21,526 nucleotides of DNA from Acanthaster planci (GCF_001949145.1 NW_019091385.1:2412956-2434481); one strand, 5' to 3'. Positions 1 to 9,998 are shown, counted from the first letter of the stretch. Notes: generated by a model not told the origin, from the letters alone. Numbers and translations are program-made.

Positions 1-542
1 CATTACAGTCAGGCTAAGCATGGGCGTCGTCAGGATTTCCCCACGAGGGAGTACATTCACCACATGGAGACAATTTTCCAGAGAAAGATTCCTCTGATAA
101 TTGAAATGGCTGTGAACTTTTCTCGAAACTAAGTTCTGCAGGCGAGGGTGTAGGGGTACAAAGGATGTATACCACGCTGAGAATACGCGCTCTAGCCAAT
201 CGGCGTGTTTGTAGGTATGACGCCAATGTGTGAATGCCATGTCATTGTTGTTATGGAATATCTTAAAAAAAAAAGCACGGGCTTCCGCTCCTCTGTAAAC
301 GTACAATATCACGTGGCAAACCGCTCTCTGTTACTGCTTTCCGCCACCAAGGGCATGTATAAATGGGTATTTAAATCCCACAGTATGAAGTTTAATTTGA
401 TTAACACAGTGGTCGATGATTGCGCGGAAGTATGACATTCGTGCATGCACTGACATGAATGAATGTGCATACCATTTGGAGTATGCAACATGTTACTGAT
501 GCAGAAAGTCGCCCTTGAAGCGTAACATTTCATACGTGTTAC
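1..542. other. Decarboxylase intron 7 (start of it only)
   Basis: Follows the exon 7 donor. No exon-like coding or repeat with clear borders is seen. Open frames here show no family resemblance. Confidence 0.7.
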
Positions 543-704
543 CTGGAACCCATTGAGTAGATACTTGAACTCCGGACAGATGAGTGCGTTGCCAGCATAG
601 GCTCCGTCCACGTGAAGCCACAGGTCCTTCTCAGCGCAGACTTGGCCAATCTCCTCGATGTTATCCACAGCTGCGCTGCTTGTTGTACCCATGGTAGCAC
701 AGAC
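543..704 (-). CDS. Decarboxylase exon 7 (last one in window)
   Basis: 54 codons, VCATMGTTSSAAVDNIEEIG to KYLLNGFQ. It contains WLHVDGAYAGNALICPEF with the aspartate (D276) that pairs with the PLP pyridine nitrogen. The acceptor is TACAAG|GTC and the donor is CAG|GTAACA. The next expected exon (FADSFNFNPHKWL-like, with the PLP lysine) is not found between 1 and 542 and must lie to the left of the window. Confidence 0.92.
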
Positions 705-3700
705 CTTGTACGATACAATCAAGCTGCCAATCAAAGTCCAAATTTATCCCTGGAATTTTTTTTTTAAATCCACAGACAAAGGCAGCATGTGACATTTTGC
801 TGTTACATGACAAGGCTTTTTACGATTGGTACTGACCCAATTTACCATTTCTGGCAGGCAGTAGGACGGATGGTTAGAAGATTGGGACATGAGCATCGAA
901 TATTTCATTTGTCCCCGATTTCTTTCCTCCAGAATGGGAATTGTAAGTCTGTTATTATTGATACAAAAACAATGTTATCAAAAATTGTTGTTGTCGTTTT
1001 AAAAGTATGCATATAATGTATGCCAATTAGACTCATTATTCCATTGATTTTATACTTAAAAGCTTTCACATGACCCAGTTCGATTTATAGGCATAAGTAT
1101 CCTTCCAGAATAGTTTTTGAAACTATCCCTGGAGGAATATAAACTATTGCGTCCTTTTTCTCGGTGAAGTATGTCAATAGAGGTACGGATGAAGCAGCCT
1201 CTAAATGTGAAAAGGATGATTTTACTCACGAAGAAGGGAACCAGTCCACTTGCTATATCTTTCTGCACGATAAATAAAAAGAGGTAACAACTGTGATATT
1301 TATCGTGAAGTACAACTCACACAAAACAATTTACTGCAAGTTAATTCCTTTTACTTTAGGTTGATGACCTGTACTGTTATTATACTAGCTTTACATTTTT
1401 CAATACTTTTTTGACCGAAATAGTTTTATATACAAAAATATTCAACAAAAACAGCATCTGAAATCACTCGATACTGGATAGACAGTTTTAAAACTCAATT
1501 TCAGCCATTTTAATTCTTTGAGCCATTTTTGTAAAACGTCTATTCAGCCGTGTGGAATCACGTAATTTTCCCAACCATAACAACTCAAAAATAAATTTGC
1601 AGTCGCCGTGACTATGTCTAATATTTTGGAGCAGTTGGGGATATCGGTTCTACGTGTTCAATTAACAATATAGCTTTATAGCGCAAGATAATTTCAACTC
1701 ATGATATACCGCATGTATAATTCATAAAACTGAAGCCTGTCTTGAAACGATGCTGAGGTTTGGAAGGACAAACTCACAGTAGGCCTACTGCGTTTACACA
1801 CTCCACCCAGTGTACCTTTCAAGCCTTACCTCCACTGCTTCGCGTAGAGTCTCCCCTCGGAGAGCGAACTCGTCATCGGTCGGTAAAATGTGTCTTTTCA
1901 CAAAGGCAACATTGGCCGCCTTCTCCACCGATGAATGGGCCTGATAAGAAAACAGAGTGTCTTCAGACTTTTGGATAGGCGTGTTTAGGATGAGGCAAGA
2001 ACGAAGATAGACATTTCGGGTTGCGTTCTTCACGATGTTTGTATGTGGCGTCTCTCTCTTGCCATTTCGGCTTGTTTAGATTTAGACGGCTTCAGCGGCT
2101 TTGACAATTTTCATTATTATATTTCATCCTGTTCCTAGCTGTGCATTTATACTGTCTTATCTCTGAATAGAACACATTGTGCCGTAACGATATGGAAAAA
2201 TCCCCATAACATCATCTTGCAGGATTACGAATTTATTCCATCATTTTGACCAGCCTATCCACAGTCAAAACTTAGTGGCAGGGTATTTGGAGGCAACGCC
2301 AGAGAGGAACTCTCATGCAATGGGTTATTGTACCTCTTCCGAGAAATAAACCACCAGCTTAGATAGCAGGATGCACTCATCTTCATCTGGTTGTGTCTCC
2401 TTCATAGCGTTAATTGTCTTTGTTCTGGCAGCAAACAGACACACGAGAGTGCACTCACTGGATGAAGTCTACCAGATGAAAAGAAAATAATGAAAATGAA
2501 ACAATAAAAGCATTAAATTAGATAATTCAATGAAATCAATTCTGCGTGCATTTCTAACATGGGAAAGGTTGTGGCAAAACTACAATCTGGATCCGAGTTC
2601 TCCTTTCTTTACTGCGGGAAGTCCACGTTTAAAGTTTGGGAGAAGGGGGTTGAAGGAAAATATAACAATTCAAAGAAAATATAGTTCTCCGAGGATAATT
2701 GTCCGTGTTTTCCGATGATTGAAAGGATGCACTGCTGAAAGATATATTACAAAACAAAATCGCGAGAATAAACGAATGATTTGAAGATAATTTTTGAATA
2801 AACTTTAAAAACTGAACGTTATTTCAGTCTTGAACTTACTGAAAGCAATCCCCACGCCAATAGCAAAAGTGTTTGAACAATCTTTCTTCCGTTGCCCCTG
2901 TGCTGATACTGCTGCGTACCTTACTAACCCCCATTATTTTGCTCATCTGGATCTACCCCATCTGGATTTTGAGTTACCTTTGCGAACCAGTCATGTTCCG
3001 GGCAACGTCAGGAATAAACCCCTGACCGTACCTTGCCTTGTCTCACAGCAAATCATTATAACCAGCCATTGCATCGTAATATGATGCTCAGCAGTTTCTC
3101 AGTCCTTCCACATGGTTAACGGCCCTTCCGGTGTGTTTGGACGTCTCTTGTGGGCCATGCAATATTTTCGAGGTTGTCGTAATTAATTTCTTTGCCATTC
3201 GTGTAGGCCTAATTAATTATCTTGGAAACAGACGAAGGCACTCCAAAGTGATTTAAACACATTTACAATGAAATGATAGAGCACATTGTGGAAAAAACAT
3301 TATCTGGGCTGGGCAAATGCATTAAGAACGGTAAGTGACTTTCATACTTTCTGGCCTGTGAACTACGAATTCCTCCATGCATCCTCAAGTCGATGTGGTA
3401 CTGTTTGTTATATTCACACCCATCACACGTCCCTCCTGTCTCATTCCTTATACCAAATAGACCGCGCCTATCCTTACCTGAATGACCCCTCCCCCTTTAC
3501 ACCCTTCGGTGTACGGTAGCAGTTCTTTGGGTAGACCCATCATGCGGCCAACCCAGTCAACCATGACCGTCTCCAACTCTGTCATGACAGGGGAGGCAAT
3601 CTTTTCCGGGAGTAAAATCAAAATCAAATTGTTGTAAGTATAATTTTGTCAAGACATCCCCCGCCAACACAAAGGCATGGGACTGATGTGTAAAGTACTC

Positions 3701-6700
3701 GCCTCTCACCACTGTGCTACTGGATACAAGTACCAGGCCGAGCCTTTACGTGCGTAGATAAGAGTTGTGTAATGTAGTCTTGTGTTATCACGCTTGGTTC
3801 TCCTGTTTTCTTCCCTCCGCAGACATTCACACTCAGGCCTAAGATCTCTGGCTCTGCTCTGTTGGCAGATTTTAGTTATTCTTGGGTCTTCGGTTCGACC
3901 ACGTTTTAGTTTAATGTCTTCTGTTTTGTGCAGCGCATTTGAAATGAATGTATGAATTTGTGCATTATTAATTTTCATTTTTCAATATTATAGTCAGGAT
4001 CCTCGCAGTTGCTTGTAATACATTAAACAAGTAAAATATCGCTGTGACGTTACTTTGTTTTGATTAGGTAATGAAATTAATGTTCTCACCCAGGTAAAAC
4101 TGATACTGCCCAGCCCGGCTGCCAGGAACTCGGCCAGCATGGAGGGGTAGGAGTTACCGCCTGGGAAGTAGGCGTGGAAATGTGGATGCTGCCAGTGGGT
4201 CATCTAACCAGGTAAATCAAGTCAAATCACAGGTTTTATTTTCGTAAAACTATGAATCCGACACCGTGGTGTAGCTCTATGGTATTACGTAATGGCGACA
4301 GTCGTGAAGTACATAGTACAAATGTGTTTCCTAATTCGGTAGCGAGTGGGAGTTCGGTAAGCTAACCAATCCAAGGGACTTACAACATGTACACCCTTGG
4401 CAGTGGCGTATAGCTGAGGGGAAGAGAGGTACGCACCCCAAATACATTTTAGACAAGCGCCACATAAGAAGATTCTGTTGGGTCCCCCACCCAACCTCGC
4501 TTTCCGATTTTACAGAAATAAGGGTGACTGACAAAGAGCAAAGACACAAAAAGTTCTCCTTAAGTTTTCAGCACGGATACTGGGTAACCCAGATTCGCAT
4601 CAACCCCCAAGTGAAAAGGACCGTGTTTGCCGTGAGATAAACCTAGAACGACAATAGTGCAGTCGGTATACTCCGCAAACCTGCAAGGAAATCGCCAAAA
4701 AAATGCTCAGTGTTATGTAGTCCTCCAATAATTCAACCTTGCTCCCTGTTCTCTGTGGGGCCCAAGCTTTTGGCTCCGCCCTGGTTTATGACATTTTCAC
4801 AATTGTTTGTCAAACGTAGGCCGGGTTCAAACAGGCTTCTGGACGACAGATTTATAATTTTTTTGCACCAAAGAGTGACGGCATTTTGATGTTTACCTGG
4901 GCCATGAACGTTCAACCTTCACCACATCAAGGTTCCACCTTGGCGATATGCATATTCCACGGTGCTTGATATCGTGATATGAACGTTCCACTGTACGTTC
5001 AACCTTGGCCATTATCTACCATGAACGGTGCTTGATATCGATGTTGCATCGTCATTATGTTGTCGTCATTTTAAAACCATACGTCTTCGCAGTATTCGAT
5101 TGTAGACCTTGTGCTACGATGATTCTTCGCAAAGTCAACCATGGACATGCATTGAATTTTGAATGAACTACGTTGTCCTCGTTCGGGCGATCAACAGTAT
5201 ATAGGAATTAATGTATATAATCGTGTACATACTCGTGTATAGAATCGTGTATATAATAATTTTTGATACTCTGTTCAAAATGAGCAAATGAGTAAAAGGA
5301 ATATCGCCCAATTAGGATGAAAAAATACATGTCGCGTATCTGTCTTACAAGTTCTGAAACTGCCGCAGTATTTCTGTCACATCACGAATGTAAATTTAGC
5401 GACTTGACGTGAAAGTCGGGTATCTACCAACTGTTATTCACATCATGCGAACTTTGTAATCAGCGTTGTACCGGCTATGCACTTGAAGAAGGCTCGGAAG
5501 TTTTATAATTATGTTGCATTAATTACAACTCTTAGTGCAGTTTCGTTAGTGCAATTACTGAGTAAGCATTCGGGACGAGCCTTGTGTGGGGCTCTGTGTT
5601 TTTTAGATAAGAACGTCACATGGCCGATACTGCTTTGGCAAAGATCAACAATTGAACCTTCACTATTCAACGTTCATCATTCACTGTTCATCACTGACGT
5701 CGCTAACGTAAATGTGACGAACTTGAAAGGCAGATACGTATGCCCAGCCACCATTTGCATCACTAGTGAATTATATTCAGCCAACTTTTTTCCAGAGAAA
5801 TTTCCAGAGCGATTTATTTATTAATTTTTTTTTTGTTTCAACTGAGTACCGGTCCCTCACCGATCCCTTTTCTACCCCCATGCATGCATCGATTTCAACC
5901 GTGGAGGTAGAAATAGACCTCTGTGGTTCAACCGTGTTTGGAGCCCCTTTGTGCTTGCTCTGTGCTTGAAGCACGTATAGGCCAAGGTCATATGTAATTA
6001 GCTGGGTCTGAGCTCCGCCCACTAGCACGGCCAACGTACGGGACGTTCAGGACACCGGTCAAGCAGCAGGATGTGCTGAGCGATATCCAACCAGCATGGC
6101 AATGAAACGTTCACATCGCAATATCAAGTCCCGTACGACACGCACCGTATCCCGAAGGTGGAACTTTCGAAGGTTGACCCATGATATGGGCCATGGCCAA
6201 AGTTAACACTAAAGTGTCACCGTGCTTTCGTACACGTACATGTAGGTATGTATGTTGTTGAGTCTTCAAATGGGGGATGATCTTGGAGCTCACCAACCAT
6301 GGACAATTGAAAAGTGTGACAGATCGAGGAGGGGCGCTGCTTGTTACACTTGCCTATTAACTAGGCCTACCACACGTATAAAAAAACGTTCGCAGAACCT
6401 ACAATTCTCAAAGTAAAAAACAATAGTTTGAAAAACTATAGAACCGCTTAGGTAAGTTGCTTTGTTACAGTGGCGTACATTTGTGCTGTGGGTGGGAGAT
6501 TGCTGGGGCAACTTGCCCGTCTATGGTAATTTACTAAGCGCAGGGAGGCCGAGTCTCTTATACCACGTGACACTAGTGGGCTACGTTCATGATACTACCA
6601 GATACACTACTAGAAACTTAATCAAAACTATTTATGGCTTTAAAACTTATTCTCGTATTTTGAGTAATATATATTTTGGTTATTGGGGAGTCCAAAAAAA

Positions 6701-7734
6701 TTCTTCACCGTAAACTTCCAAGTTGATTGTTTATCTCATCGCCAAAAGTGTGGGGGTGATTCAATACCCTGTTCCCCGTTCAAAAAGTAGGCCGAGCCTC
6801 ACTCTTCTCCACGGAATTTACGCTTATGTTTAAATGTTTTCGAGCCAGTTTAAGGCGAGCAAGTAGATTGCCCTCACATTTTGACTTTTGTTTGATTTTC
6901 ATATAGTAAACGCTATACGCTTCAACGGTTGGTGCATTTTTTAAGTTTGCGTCATCTATTTCAGTGGTTCCAATTGGTTGAAGACTGTGATAATCAAAGA
7001 GATTCAGATACAACTTACAAGTTGTGTAATGTAAAAATACGTTTGAGGCAAAAACTTCATTGGAAGAGGCTTTTATTATTATCATTATTTAGTCGACTGC
7101 AACTAAACAAAACACAAAACTAGAGTAAACTATTTACGGAAAAATGAAATGAAGGAACTGTTAAAGTACGAATACAGCAGAGATTTAATTTAAAAAAATA
7201 GAGGAACCTTGTGTATGAGGGGAGCATATCCAGGTGTGAGAAAATAAATAAGCATCGCAGCTACTCCCCTTTAAAAATATTAGACAAGAAAAGTCAAGTA
7301 CTCTGTGGGTCAAGAACAACCAAGGTAAACTAAATTATATATTGTTGCTCGGAAGCGGGTCATCCATATGACATAACCAACAAAATATAACACGGAAACA
7401 GAGAGAGTAAAAACGACCAATCAAGTCGCGCACCTGCATGCAGGATAAATCGGGTAGACAAAGTAATTCAGGCAGGATTTAAGCAAATATCTTTAAGATG
7501 CCAGCTACTTTGTTGACTTACTCCAGGCAGTATCTTGTCGTATACGTCTTTCATCACGTCCTCCCATGCCTCAGGTTGATGAGGAGCGTTTGCGGGAAGC
7601 AACTTGTGTAGATAGCCAGGCTTCACGGAGGGTAACACGGGGCGGTCCCTAACACCTTTCAGGTAATCTACGATAAAATCGGCCATCTCATTGGCTGCAC
7701 GACGGAACGCGTCCCCGTCCATACTGCAATCCAT
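543..7734 (-). CDS. Group II PLP-dependent amino-acid decarboxylase (AADC/TDC/HDC-like), 7 coding exons, 3' part outside window
   Basis: Spliced minus-strand gene; exons are 7522-7734, 4090-4203, 3478-3600, 2334-2468, 1830-1940, 1230-1262 and 543-704, giving 297 residues. The family decarboxylates aromatic L-amino acids (dopa, 5-HTP, tyrosine or histidine) to biogenic amines as a cytosolic PLP-bound homodimer. The sequence shows the N-terminal swap region (FRRAANEMADFIVDYL), the HAYFPGGNSYPSML segment, SPVMTELETVMVDW, the phosphate-binding serine run near residues 152-154, PLP-stacking H197 in AHSSVEK, the ATMGTTSS segment, and D276 in HVDGAYAGNALICPEF. By family numbering H197 and D276 match human DDC His192 and Asp271, both offset by 5, so no indel lies between them. 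The PLP lysine (NPHKW exon) is not in the window, so catalytic completeness cannot be judged. All introns are phase 0. The substrate cannot be assigned; the HxHAYFP/GGNS wording is nearer invertebrate tyrosine or orphan decarboxylases than vertebrate DDC. Confidence 0.93.
705..1229. other. Decarboxylase intron 6
   Basis: AT-rich non-coding sequence between exons 7 and 6. Nothing else recognised. Confidence 0.8.
1230..1262 (-). CDS. Decarboxylase exon 6 (33-bp exon)
   Basis: Eleven codons, KDIASGLVPFF, matching the family segment D.AAGLIPFF that precedes the central ATLGTT strand. It lies between a TGCAG acceptor and a TTC|GTGAGT donor and keeps phase 0, so it links exons 5 and 7 without a frame change. 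Too short for ordinary ORF detection. Confidence 0.88.
1263..1829. other. Decarboxylase intron 5
   Basis: Non-coding. It contains the palindrome AGTAGGCCTACT at 1779-1790, a copy of the recurrent TAGGCCTA motif. Confidence 0.8.
1830..1940 (-). CDS. Decarboxylase exon 5
   Basis: 37 codons from AHSSVEKAANVAFVKRHILP to TLREAVE. AHSSVEKA contains the histidine that stacks on the PLP ring (H197 in this model). The acceptor is TTATCAG and the donor is GAG|GTAAGG, phase 0. Confidence 0.92.
1941..2333. other. Decarboxylase intron 4
   Basis: Non-coding sequence between exons 5 and 4. No repeat or regulatory signal recognised. Confidence 0.8.
2334..2468 (-). CDS. Decarboxylase exon 4
   Basis: 45 codons: TSSSECTLVCLFAARTKTIN followed by AMKETQPDEDECILLSKLVVYFSEE. 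It carries the phosphate-binding serine run and the helix that normally reads G(S/T)(A/S)SEATLVALLAAR. The acceptor is CTGGTAG after a good pyrimidine tract and the donor is GAG|GTACAA. The first residue is Thr (ACT) where family members have a near-invariant Gly; see findings. Confidence 0.9.
2469..3477. other. Decarboxylase intron 3
   Basis: About 1 kb of AT-rich sequence. A TAGGCCTA palindrome at 3204-3211 lies beside AATTAATT runs. No coding signal. Confidence 0.8.
3478..3600 (-). CDS. Decarboxylase exon 3
   Basis: 41 codons: IASPVMTELETVMVDWVGRM, then the loop MGLPKELLPYTEGCKGGGVIQ. The TELE..xxDW helix and the GGGVIQ strand leading to the PLP phosphate site are diagnostic of group II decarboxylases. 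The acceptor is GGAAAAG|ATT with a weak pyrimidine tract and the donor is CAG|GTAAGG. SPVMTELE replaces the common SPACTELE. Confidence 0.92.
3601..4089. other. Decarboxylase intron 2
   Basis: Non-coding sequence between exons 3 and 2. Nothing recognised beyond splice signals. Confidence 0.8.
4090..4203 (-). CDS. Decarboxylase exon 2
   Basis: 38 codons from MTHWQHPHFHAYFP to LGSISFTW, between a TTAG acceptor and a TGG|GTGAGA donor, phase 0 at both ends. It carries the HWQHPHFHAYFP substrate-pocket strand and the GGNSYPSMLAEFL helix. The GGNS wording differs from PTASSYP of vertebrate DDC and PALTSWP of histidine decarboxylase, so substrate cannot be transferred from vertebrates. The first Met replaces the usual Val after PG and is not an initiator. 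Confidence 0.92.
4905..5040 (+). repeat. Degenerate local direct repeat
   Basis: A 16-bp identical string, ACGGTGCTTGATATCG, occurs at 4959-4974 and 5025-5040. GTTCAACCTT occurs upstream of each copy (about 4909 and 4997). The arrangement suggests an imperfect local duplication with a spacing of about 66-90 bp. Confidence 0.5.
5221..5256 (+). repeat. 12-bp minisatellite, 3 units
   Basis: Three head-to-tail 12-mers: TCGTGTACATAC, TCGTGTATAGAA, TCGTGTATATAA. The last contains TATATAA, a TATA-like string 220-230 bp upstream of the ATG at 5477. Promoter function is only a possibility. Confidence 0.7.
5477..5561 (+). CDS. Candidate first exon of the DUF1647-type gene: start and membrane anchor
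   Basis: ATG (G at -3) followed by 28 codons, MHLKKARKFYNY then VALITTLSAVSLVQLL. This is a short basic N-terminus and a hydrophobic run of about 16-20 residues, the layout of a type II Golgi signal anchor. A strong donor, CTGA|GTAAGC, cuts in phase 1, leaving one base (A). The exon at 14407 begins after GTGCAG with GT, completing AGT (Ser) and entering the correct DUF1647 frame. The join therefore gives a full protein of 362 residues. It would require an intron of about 8.8 kb running past decarboxylase exon 1 on the other strand. The link is inferred from phase, topology and splice sites only; the unspliced frame runs on to 5824 without a known domain. Confidence 0.45.
5562..7521. other. 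Decarboxylase intron 1, exon 1-proximal part
   Basis: Non-coding apart from the candidate exon at 5477-5561 just upstream. Holds TAGGCCTA at 6362-6369 and repeat copy 1 at 6467-6790. Open frames here show no recognisable protein. Confidence 0.6.
6467..6790 (+). repeat. CAGTGGCGTA-ended interspersed repeat, copy 1
   Basis: Begins ACAGTGGCGTACATTTGTGC and shares ordered blocks with 8056-8356. These are GGCGTA.AT.TGTGCTG, ACTTGCCCG, TATTTATGGCTT..TAAAA, TTTTGAGTA, then GTGATTCAATA and TCAAAAAGT. CAGTGGCGTA is a common start for non-autonomous DNA transposons in animals (established pattern). The right end is less well preserved than in copy 2. No coding capacity. Confidence 0.6.
7522..7734 (-). 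CDS. Decarboxylase coding exon 1 (start)
   Basis: Encodes 71 residues from MDCSMDGDAFRR to YDKILPG. Two in-frame ATGs exist, at 7734 and 7722. The upstream one has A at -3 and G at +4 (strong context); the second aligns directly with the start of human DDC (M..xxFRR..EM). I use 7734. The frame stays open upstream to about 7806 without another ATG, and an ACACAG acceptor-like site just upstream allows a preceding 5' UTR exon. The donor is GGA|GTAAGT in phase 0. Contains FRRAANEMADFIVDYL, PGYLHKLLP and EAWEDVMKDVYDKILPG, the N-terminal helices that exchange between subunits in this family. Confidence 0.9.
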
Positions 7735-8055
7735 CCTAGCTGTGTTCTGAATAACTTGAACTTGAAAACTCAGCTGAAAGATTTTTGTTGAACGTTCTCG
7801 TGTCAAATGACCTTATCCTGAGAGGCAAACACTGATATAGCGACCGAACTGCAAAAACTTAGGTCTCAAGGCTGGCACGTCAATCACCGATGGCACGCCA
7901 AATGCCCAAATTTGCATCATATGGGTAATTTGCTTATTCTCTGTTTGCAGTAGCGCCGCGAGACTGTGTCCAGACTTGAAAATGGGCAGTTTATTTAAAT
8001 CAGAGTGGCATTCACGGTAATTCAAGATAATTTGCAAAATCCTCAAAGCAAGCAA
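7735..8055. other. Upstream of decarboxylase exon 1
   Basis: Would hold 5' UTR or promoter of the minus-strand gene. No TATA box or clear initiator could be singled out. Confidence 0.4.
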
Positions 8056-8356
8056 ACGGTGGCGTAAATATGTGCTGAAAATGGGGACGGGGCGGGGATG
8101 ACTTGCCCGGCCATGAAATTTGAAAAACGGGGGGGGGGGGGGGGGAATGACACCATGACTTTAATGGTCGATGTTCATGATACCGATGTACATCTGTATT
8201 GTGCATTTAGAATGGTATATTTATGGCTTCTTAAAAATTATTTTCCTTTTTTTGAGTAGTGCTGAATGCCCTTCAGTGTGTGTGTGGGGGGTGATTCAAT
8301 AGTCCCCTCCCCTCAAAAAGTGTGGAGGTGATATATCCCCACCATTTACGCCCATG
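8056..8356 (+). repeat. Interspersed repeat, copy 2, with inverted ends
   Basis: Homologous to 6467-6790 in block order. The left end reads GGTGGCGTAAATATG and the right end, reverse-complemented, reads CATGGGCGTAAATGG. The ends thus form short inverted repeats around GGCGTAAAT, as in a MITE. It contains an uninterrupted run of 17 G at 8129-8145. Probably a non-autonomous DNA transposon; superfamily not assigned. Confidence 0.6.
8129..8145 (+). repeat. Poly-G tract (17 G)
   Basis: Homopolymer of 17 G inside repeat copy 2. Such tracts can form G-quadruplex structure and are often miscounted in sequencing, so the length is uncertain. Confidence 0.9.
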
Positions 8357-9819
8357 ACCGCAAAGATTTCAGAAAATTGGTCATTCCTCCCCCAAAAACA
8401 GTAGTCTGGAATGAATCTGCAAACTGAATACCGAAGAAGACAATATTTCTGAAGTAACATGCAGTGGGGAAACGTCTTGAAATATCAGCTATTTAATACA
8501 TTCTCCCATTAATGGGGTATGTAGTTACAATAGGCGTTCCATCGCACGGATTTTTTTCCTCGTGTGATAATCAACGCCAGTTTTTATTTGTGAGCGTAGA
8601 TCACTAAAATACTGTCAGTGATCATGTGGGATGTGAGCATGGGTTGAACTAGAACAATCGAACTGGACATAGTTATGGTGCTGTCGTCTACATGACTGGT
8701 CGTCAGTGCGACATTGTTCTCAAGACCTGAAATTCTCCAAATAGTATAGGTTCAAGTCAGCCTTTAAGGTTAATACGGTACTTGTGTCCTTCTGCAAACT
8801 TTTTGTTTCACCTCACCAAAGAGTGAATGTGGACTTTTGAGGACAGAGATGTGTAAATGTCGTATCTAAAATGTTGGTACTCAAACTGAACTCCAGGATC
8901 AAGCAGCTGTATGGGGTGTGCTTCAACATCCGTTCACTGTTTGCCCACGTTTTGTTGGACGTACTAAGCCTACTGTTCGGACTGCATCTTATTTGTCTCT
9001 GCTGGAAAAAACTCCAGTGGAACATGGGCAGAAGCAGCAGAATTTTTTTCAGTTACAGTCTTTTCTGGATTCGCTGTTGTCGATGCTATGGATAGGCCTA
9101 TAACAAATAGCGCCCTCTTTGACACTATTTGTTCACCTGCGAGATGCAAGATGATGAATGCGAGATGCAAGATGATCAATTCGCTCGTCGCCCAGCTAGC
9201 ACCCGAACAGAGCGCAGGATGGGAAGGGCTGATGGCCTTGCACAGATTTTAGTGGAGGAAATAAGTCACACACGGGGTCACAACTAACGACGCACAGAGC
9301 ATTGTGGGTAAATTTCTGCCAGGCGCGTGAGCTTGCCCAATGCGTTACTCAAGCGGCGGTTGTCATTCGATGTTTGTTCTTTTTCTTCCTCATTGCTGAA
9401 TATATTCTCACTGCGCTTTATTCGTTTATCCAAAATTGATTAAGATAACCAATGATTTAAAATAATATCGCCAGAAGACACGTGATCAGTGATAATAAGA
9501 AGATAAATTACCACACTTTGATTGTTCCAAGGCCGTGTTTTTATCATACAGCCGACTCTTTGCCCGTGCCAAGGCATTGCCATTGGCGAACCAAAAGGTT
9601 GAATAACGCTTCACTAAGTGTCAACCTCGCGGTCACAGGTCGTGCACGATGTAGCCAATCACAGTGCAAAGCCATCAGCGAGGTTGATCGATTAATTAAT
9701 TAATACACTGAGCTTGGTCATTAGTGTGAATTAAAAAAAAGTATGATTGTGAGATGATTTTGAGCAGTTTCTGGCCAATACTTAATTTCGTAACGATACA
9801 CTAAGTAGAACACTTCGAG
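8357..9819. other. Non-coding stretch between decarboxylase exon 1 and the helicase-like remnant
   Basis: No exon recognised on either strand. It holds ATAGGCCTAT at 9092-9101 and a 2 x 21-bp repeat at 9138-9179. Under the interlocked model this lies within intron 1 of the DUF1647 gene. Confidence 0.5.
9138..9179 (+). repeat. Tandem duplication, 2 x 21 bp
   Basis: Two adjacent 21-mers starting TGCGAGATGCAAGATGAT differ at one base (G versus C at unit position 19). Confidence 0.85.
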
Positions 9820-9996
9820 GTAGTGACTACCTGTAGTTATACCGTCTTCAGGGTCGTTGCATAACTGAGCCAACTTTAAAATCACCAACTTGCCAAATGT
9901 TGTCGGCAAGATGAGGAATACTTCCTTGCCATTGAGGACACTGCTTAAAATCTCCAGTGTCACTGTGACACGTTCTTCTGACAACTGTGTCTTTTC
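9820..9996 (-). pseudogene. RecQ-like helicase fragment (decayed P-loop region)
   Basis: Minus-strand open stretch reading LEILSSVLNGKEVFLILPTT then FGKLVILKLAQLCND. RecQ-family helicases have (F/L)..G(K/R)DV...LPTG(Y/F)GKS..YQ.P at Walker A. Here the spacing is kept but the two key positions are altered (TG to TT, GKS to GKL), so ATP binding would be lost. No other helicase motif is found nearby and an in-frame stop lies just upstream. I infer a remnant of a helicase gene or of a helicase-bearing repeat; chance resemblance is possible because only about 35 residues match. Confidence 0.4.
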
Positions 9997-9998
9997 TC

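Larger units (their letters stand above)
4204..5476. other. Decarboxylase intron 1, exon 2-proximal part
   Basis: Non-coding. It holds a CAGTGGCGTA motif (4401-4410, a sequence also found at the end of a repeat at 6468), a locally duplicated stretch (4905-5040) and a 12-bp minisatellite (5221-5256). Confidence 0.6.

Noticed and set aside
1-542. Expected PLP-lysine exon (NPHKW) of the decarboxylase
   Set aside because: No NPHKW-type codon string was found on the minus strand, so it must lie outside the window.
5477-5824. Single-exon 115-residue protein starting at 5477
   Set aside because: The tail after residue 29 has no domain resemblance, while the first 28 codons end at a strong donor with a matching downstream phase. 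A spliced exon is the better reading.
8871-9095. Possible LINE fragment (QLYGVCFNIRSLFAH)
   Set aside because: Faintly like the NxRSL motif of non-LTR retrotransposon endonucleases, but no following domain signature is present and overlapping frames are equally open.
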